Assembly: GCA_019745275.1 (NCBI GenBank)
Contig: JAIETJ010000133.1
Coordinates: 1 to 34,743 of the forward strand
Source of the DNA: Pseudomonadaceae bacterium
Lineage (GTDB): Bacteria > Pseudomonadota > Gammaproteobacteria > Pseudomonadales > Pseudomonadaceae
DNA length: 34,743 nucleotides
Direction of reading: 5' to 3'
Shown: positions 32,971 through 34,743 of the stretch, piece after piece
Position numbering within the stretch: the first letter of the stretch is position 1
Layout of the letters: the number at the start of each line of letters is the position of its first letter
Made by a program: the position numbers and the translations under genes
Notes under the pieces: model-generated
What the model saw: the letters and a program-made list of their open reading frames with translations, nothing else
Told to the model about the DNA's origin: nothing
The model's database searches: none

Positions 32971-34590
32971 TTGTCCAAACAAAGCCTTCAGACCATTCAG
33001 GCCAGCGTTGCCTCCGCTTTGTTGAGCGCGACGATCATCTCTCTGCCACTCGGCGTGCTGCTCTATCTGCTGGCTGGCGAATGGCTACGTGCGCAAAGAG
33101 CTTTCTGGGCCGCACTGGTTCTGTTGCCCTTGGCTTTTGTGCTGCGCCGTTATCTGCATCGCGGCTATGTGCGCCAAGTGTTGCTGGTTATGAGCCTGCT
33201 AGTTTGGGCCTGTATGACTCTGCAACTGTTTACCGCGGGCACCATCGTCAATCCACTGCTGCCTATTTTGATTGGCTGCTCGGCAATCGGTGCGCTGGCT
33301 CATGATCGGCTGCTCGCGTGGCTAATGCCGTTGCTCTGTGCGGGCAGCATCGTTAGCGTCGGCGTGCTGGAACGCTATGACTTATTGCCGCTTAACCTAG
33401 CCCCTAGTGGCTTTTCGTTAATGCTCGGGAGTGTCTTGGCCATTACCTTTTTGTCGCTGCTGACACGTATCAGTAGCCAGCATTTAGCCCATAGCCAGCA
33501 GTTGCAATACGACAATAACCAGCGCTTACAACAGTTGAGTGCCCAACTGCAATTGGCTATCGAGGCCGGTAGCATCACCTGTTTTAGTCTCGAACCGGTG
33601 AGTCTTAAAGTACAGGTCAGCAGCGATACGGAGGGGTTATTACAGTGCGCTGACGGCGAACAGGCGCTCAGCGTGCTGAGCATTTTTAGCCCTAACGATC
33701 GGCAGCGTATCGAGCATGCCTGCAAGCAGGTGCTGGCGGGGGCACCGTTCCCTAACCTGACATGTCAATTACACGCGGGCCCCGCGCAAGGCCGCTGGTT
33801 TCGACTGTTTGCCGCCGACAGCCATGCGCAGCCGCCGCGGCTGATTTGTGCGCTGCAAGATATTACCGAGCAAAAGCAGGCGGAGCTGGCCAAAGAGAAT
33901 TTTACCGCCATGGTCAGCCATGAATTACGTACCCCGCTAACCGCTATGCTCGGGGCGATTCGGCTACTCAAGGGGTTGCATCAGCAGAGCCTGCCCGAGA
34001 CGGGTCAGGAGCTACTCAATATTGCCGTACGTGGCGGCGAACGACTGGCCAACTTGGTTAACGACATCCTCGATTTCTCTAAACTGCAAGCCGGACACAT
34101 GCATATTCCGTGTCAGCTACAGGCTCTACAACCGGTCATTGAGCAAGCGCTCGAGAGTGTCCAGCCGTTGTTAGACGCTCGCTCGCAGAGGCTGCAGTTC
34201 AGTGGCTGTACCCCCGAACAACAGGCCTATCTCGACAGCTCACGTGCCCAGCAAGTGCTGATTAACTTGCTGGGCAACGCGATCAAGTTCAGCCCAGTGG
34301 ACAGCCAGCTATGGCTCAGTGTGCACCTTGACAGTGAGCGCGCCCGGCTCAGTTTGCGCGACTCCGGGCCTGGGATTGCTGAAGCGTTCCAGCCGCAGCT
34401 GTTTGAGCCCTTTACCCAAGCGGATATGAGTAATACCCGTGACCATGACAGCACGGGGCTTGGCCTCGCGATTAGCCGCCAACTGATGCGGCAAATGGGT
34501 GGCGAGTTGAGCTGCAGCAGCCCAGCCGGTGCCGGCGCGACTTTTCATGCGGATTTCTTACTGCAAGCACCGCGCACTCTCAGCGAGTAA
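32971..34590 (+). CDS. Orphan membrane sensor histidine kinase
   Basis: The 539-residue protein probably starts at the TTG at 32971, which has GAGAG at 32959-32963. An in-frame stop at 32944-32946 excludes an earlier start, and the ATG at 32964 is in another frame. Five or six N-terminal spans (about 15-170) have no extracytoplasmic loop of note. A short coiled-coil (about 173-195) and a PAS-like domain (about 195-300, ending in LICALQDITEQKQAELAKEN) follow. The HisKA box VSHELRTPLTAML puts the phospho-histidine at 317. The ATPase has NLLGNAIKFSP, DSGPGIAEAF and TGLGLAISRQLMRQMGG. No receiver domain is attached and no regulator gene lies beside it in the window. The stimulus is unknown. It converges on the next gene with a 13-base gap. 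Confidence 0.9.
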   Translation: MSKQSLQTIQASVASALLSATIISLPLGVLLYLLAGEWLRAQRAFWAALVLLPLAFVLRRYLHRGYVRQVLLVMSLLVWACMTLQLFTAGTIVNPLLPILIGCSAIGALAHDRLLAWLMPLLCAGSIVSVGVLERYDLLPLNLAPSGFSLMLGSVLAITFLSLLTRISSQHLAHSQQLQYDNNQRLQQLSAQLQLAIEAGSITCFSLEPVSLKVQVSSDTEGLLQCADGEQALSVLSIFSPNDRQRIEHACKQVLAGAPFPNLTCQLHAGPAQGRWFRLFAADSHAQPPRLICALQDITEQKQAELAKENFTAMVSHELRTPLTAMLGAIRLLKGLHQQSLPETGQELLNIAVRGGERLANLVNDILDFSKLQAGHMHIPCQLQALQPVIEQALESVQPLLDARSQRLQFSGCTPEQQAYLDSSRAQQVLINLLGNAIKFSPVDSQLWLSVHLDSERARLSLRDSGPGIAEAFQPQLFEPFTQADMSNTRDHDSTGLGLAISRQLMRQMGGELSCSSPAGAGATFHADFLLQAPRTLSE

Positions 34591-34603
34591 ACAACGCCTG
34601 CAT

Positions 34604-34743
34604 TTACGGCAAAAACTCCACCTGCAGGGCGCGGCTGTGGCTGCGGCCTTGGTCGTCGCTGACCTTGAGCTGGTATTTGCCGGCGTTGCCCGGGCGCCAG
34701 TTGAGCGCGCTTTGTGGGCTGCTCTGGCCGAGTAGGGTCTGCC
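34604..34743 (-). CDS. Probable penicillin-binding protein 1C, C-terminal end (runs out of window)
   Basis: The minus strand is open from the right edge of the window to a TAA (complement of 34604-34606), giving about 45 residues. They include ALNWRPGNAGKYQLKVSDDQ followed by GRSHSRALQVEFLP. This resembles the small beta-sandwich at the end of PbpC (BiPBP_C domain), where a W-x-P-G-x-x-G-x-Y-x-L-x-V-x-D-x-x-G pattern is usual. PbpC genes often sit next to an alpha-2-macroglobulin gene. The fragment is short, so another protein with a terminal Ig-like domain is possible. Confidence 0.5.
   Translation of the reverse strand, partial: QTLLGQSSPQSALNWRPGNAGKYQLKVSDDQGRSHSRALQVEFLP

Overview
The window looks like chromosomal DNA of a Pseudomonas or close relative (Gammaproteobacteria). 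Gene order is the main reason. DUF1631 gene, ampD, ampE, chemotaxis transducer, speC, TonB-dependent receptor and PepSY/flavodoxin reductase follow one another as I recall from the PA4523-PA4513 region of P. aeruginosa, and a RoxS/RoxR-type pair lies further on. No tRNA, rRNA, CRISPR array, transposase, integrase or phage gene was seen. Coding density is high, and most genes start at an ATG with a visible or weak Shine-Dalgarno sequence. Two genes start at GTG and one probably at TTG.

Layout. 1-5.7 kb: the end of a DUF1631 gene, ampD-ampE (cell-wall recycling), a convergent ROK sugar kinase, and a methyl-accepting chemotaxis protein. 5.7-8.4 kb: a repeat-bearing spacer, then a TatD-family nuclease and prfC (release factor 3) on the minus strand. 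8.4-15.1 kb: a long speC leader, speC, then an iron-uptake pair (TonB-dependent siderophore receptor and a membrane ferric-reductase-like flavoprotein). 15.3-17.7 kb: pxpABC, the 5-oxoprolinase operon.

17.9-27.6 kb is the most interesting stretch. A tightly overlapping four-gene operon encodes an ArnT-like GT39 transferase, a polyprenyl-phosphate GT2 transferase, a GtrA-type membrane protein and a YdjC/ChbG-family deacetylase. This set fits a pathway that builds an undecaprenyl-phosphate hexosamine, deacetylates it and transfers it to lipid A, as known for Francisella FlmF2/NaxD/FlmK and Bordetella Lgm. It is followed on the opposite strand by a large GT-C-like membrane protein, a fused SecDF paralogue with a minimal first periplasmic domain and an extra C-terminal domain, and an EptA-type phosphoethanolamine transferase. 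The stretch is therefore best read as an envelope (lipid A) modification region.

27.7-34.7 kb: a SIMPL-domain periplasmic protein divergent from a RegB/RoxS-type redox sensor kinase and its RoxR-type regulator, a minisatellite-like spacer, an SbmA/YddA-like fused ABC transporter, an orphan membrane histidine kinase, and the C-terminal end of what is probably penicillin-binding protein 1C.

A family of related intergenic elements (core GTAGGGTGGA...GCGCAGCG...TCCACC) occurs in at least four spacers. In two of them its right half has been amplified as short tandem repeats. All assignments come from reading the sequence by eye and from family knowledge; no database search was run.
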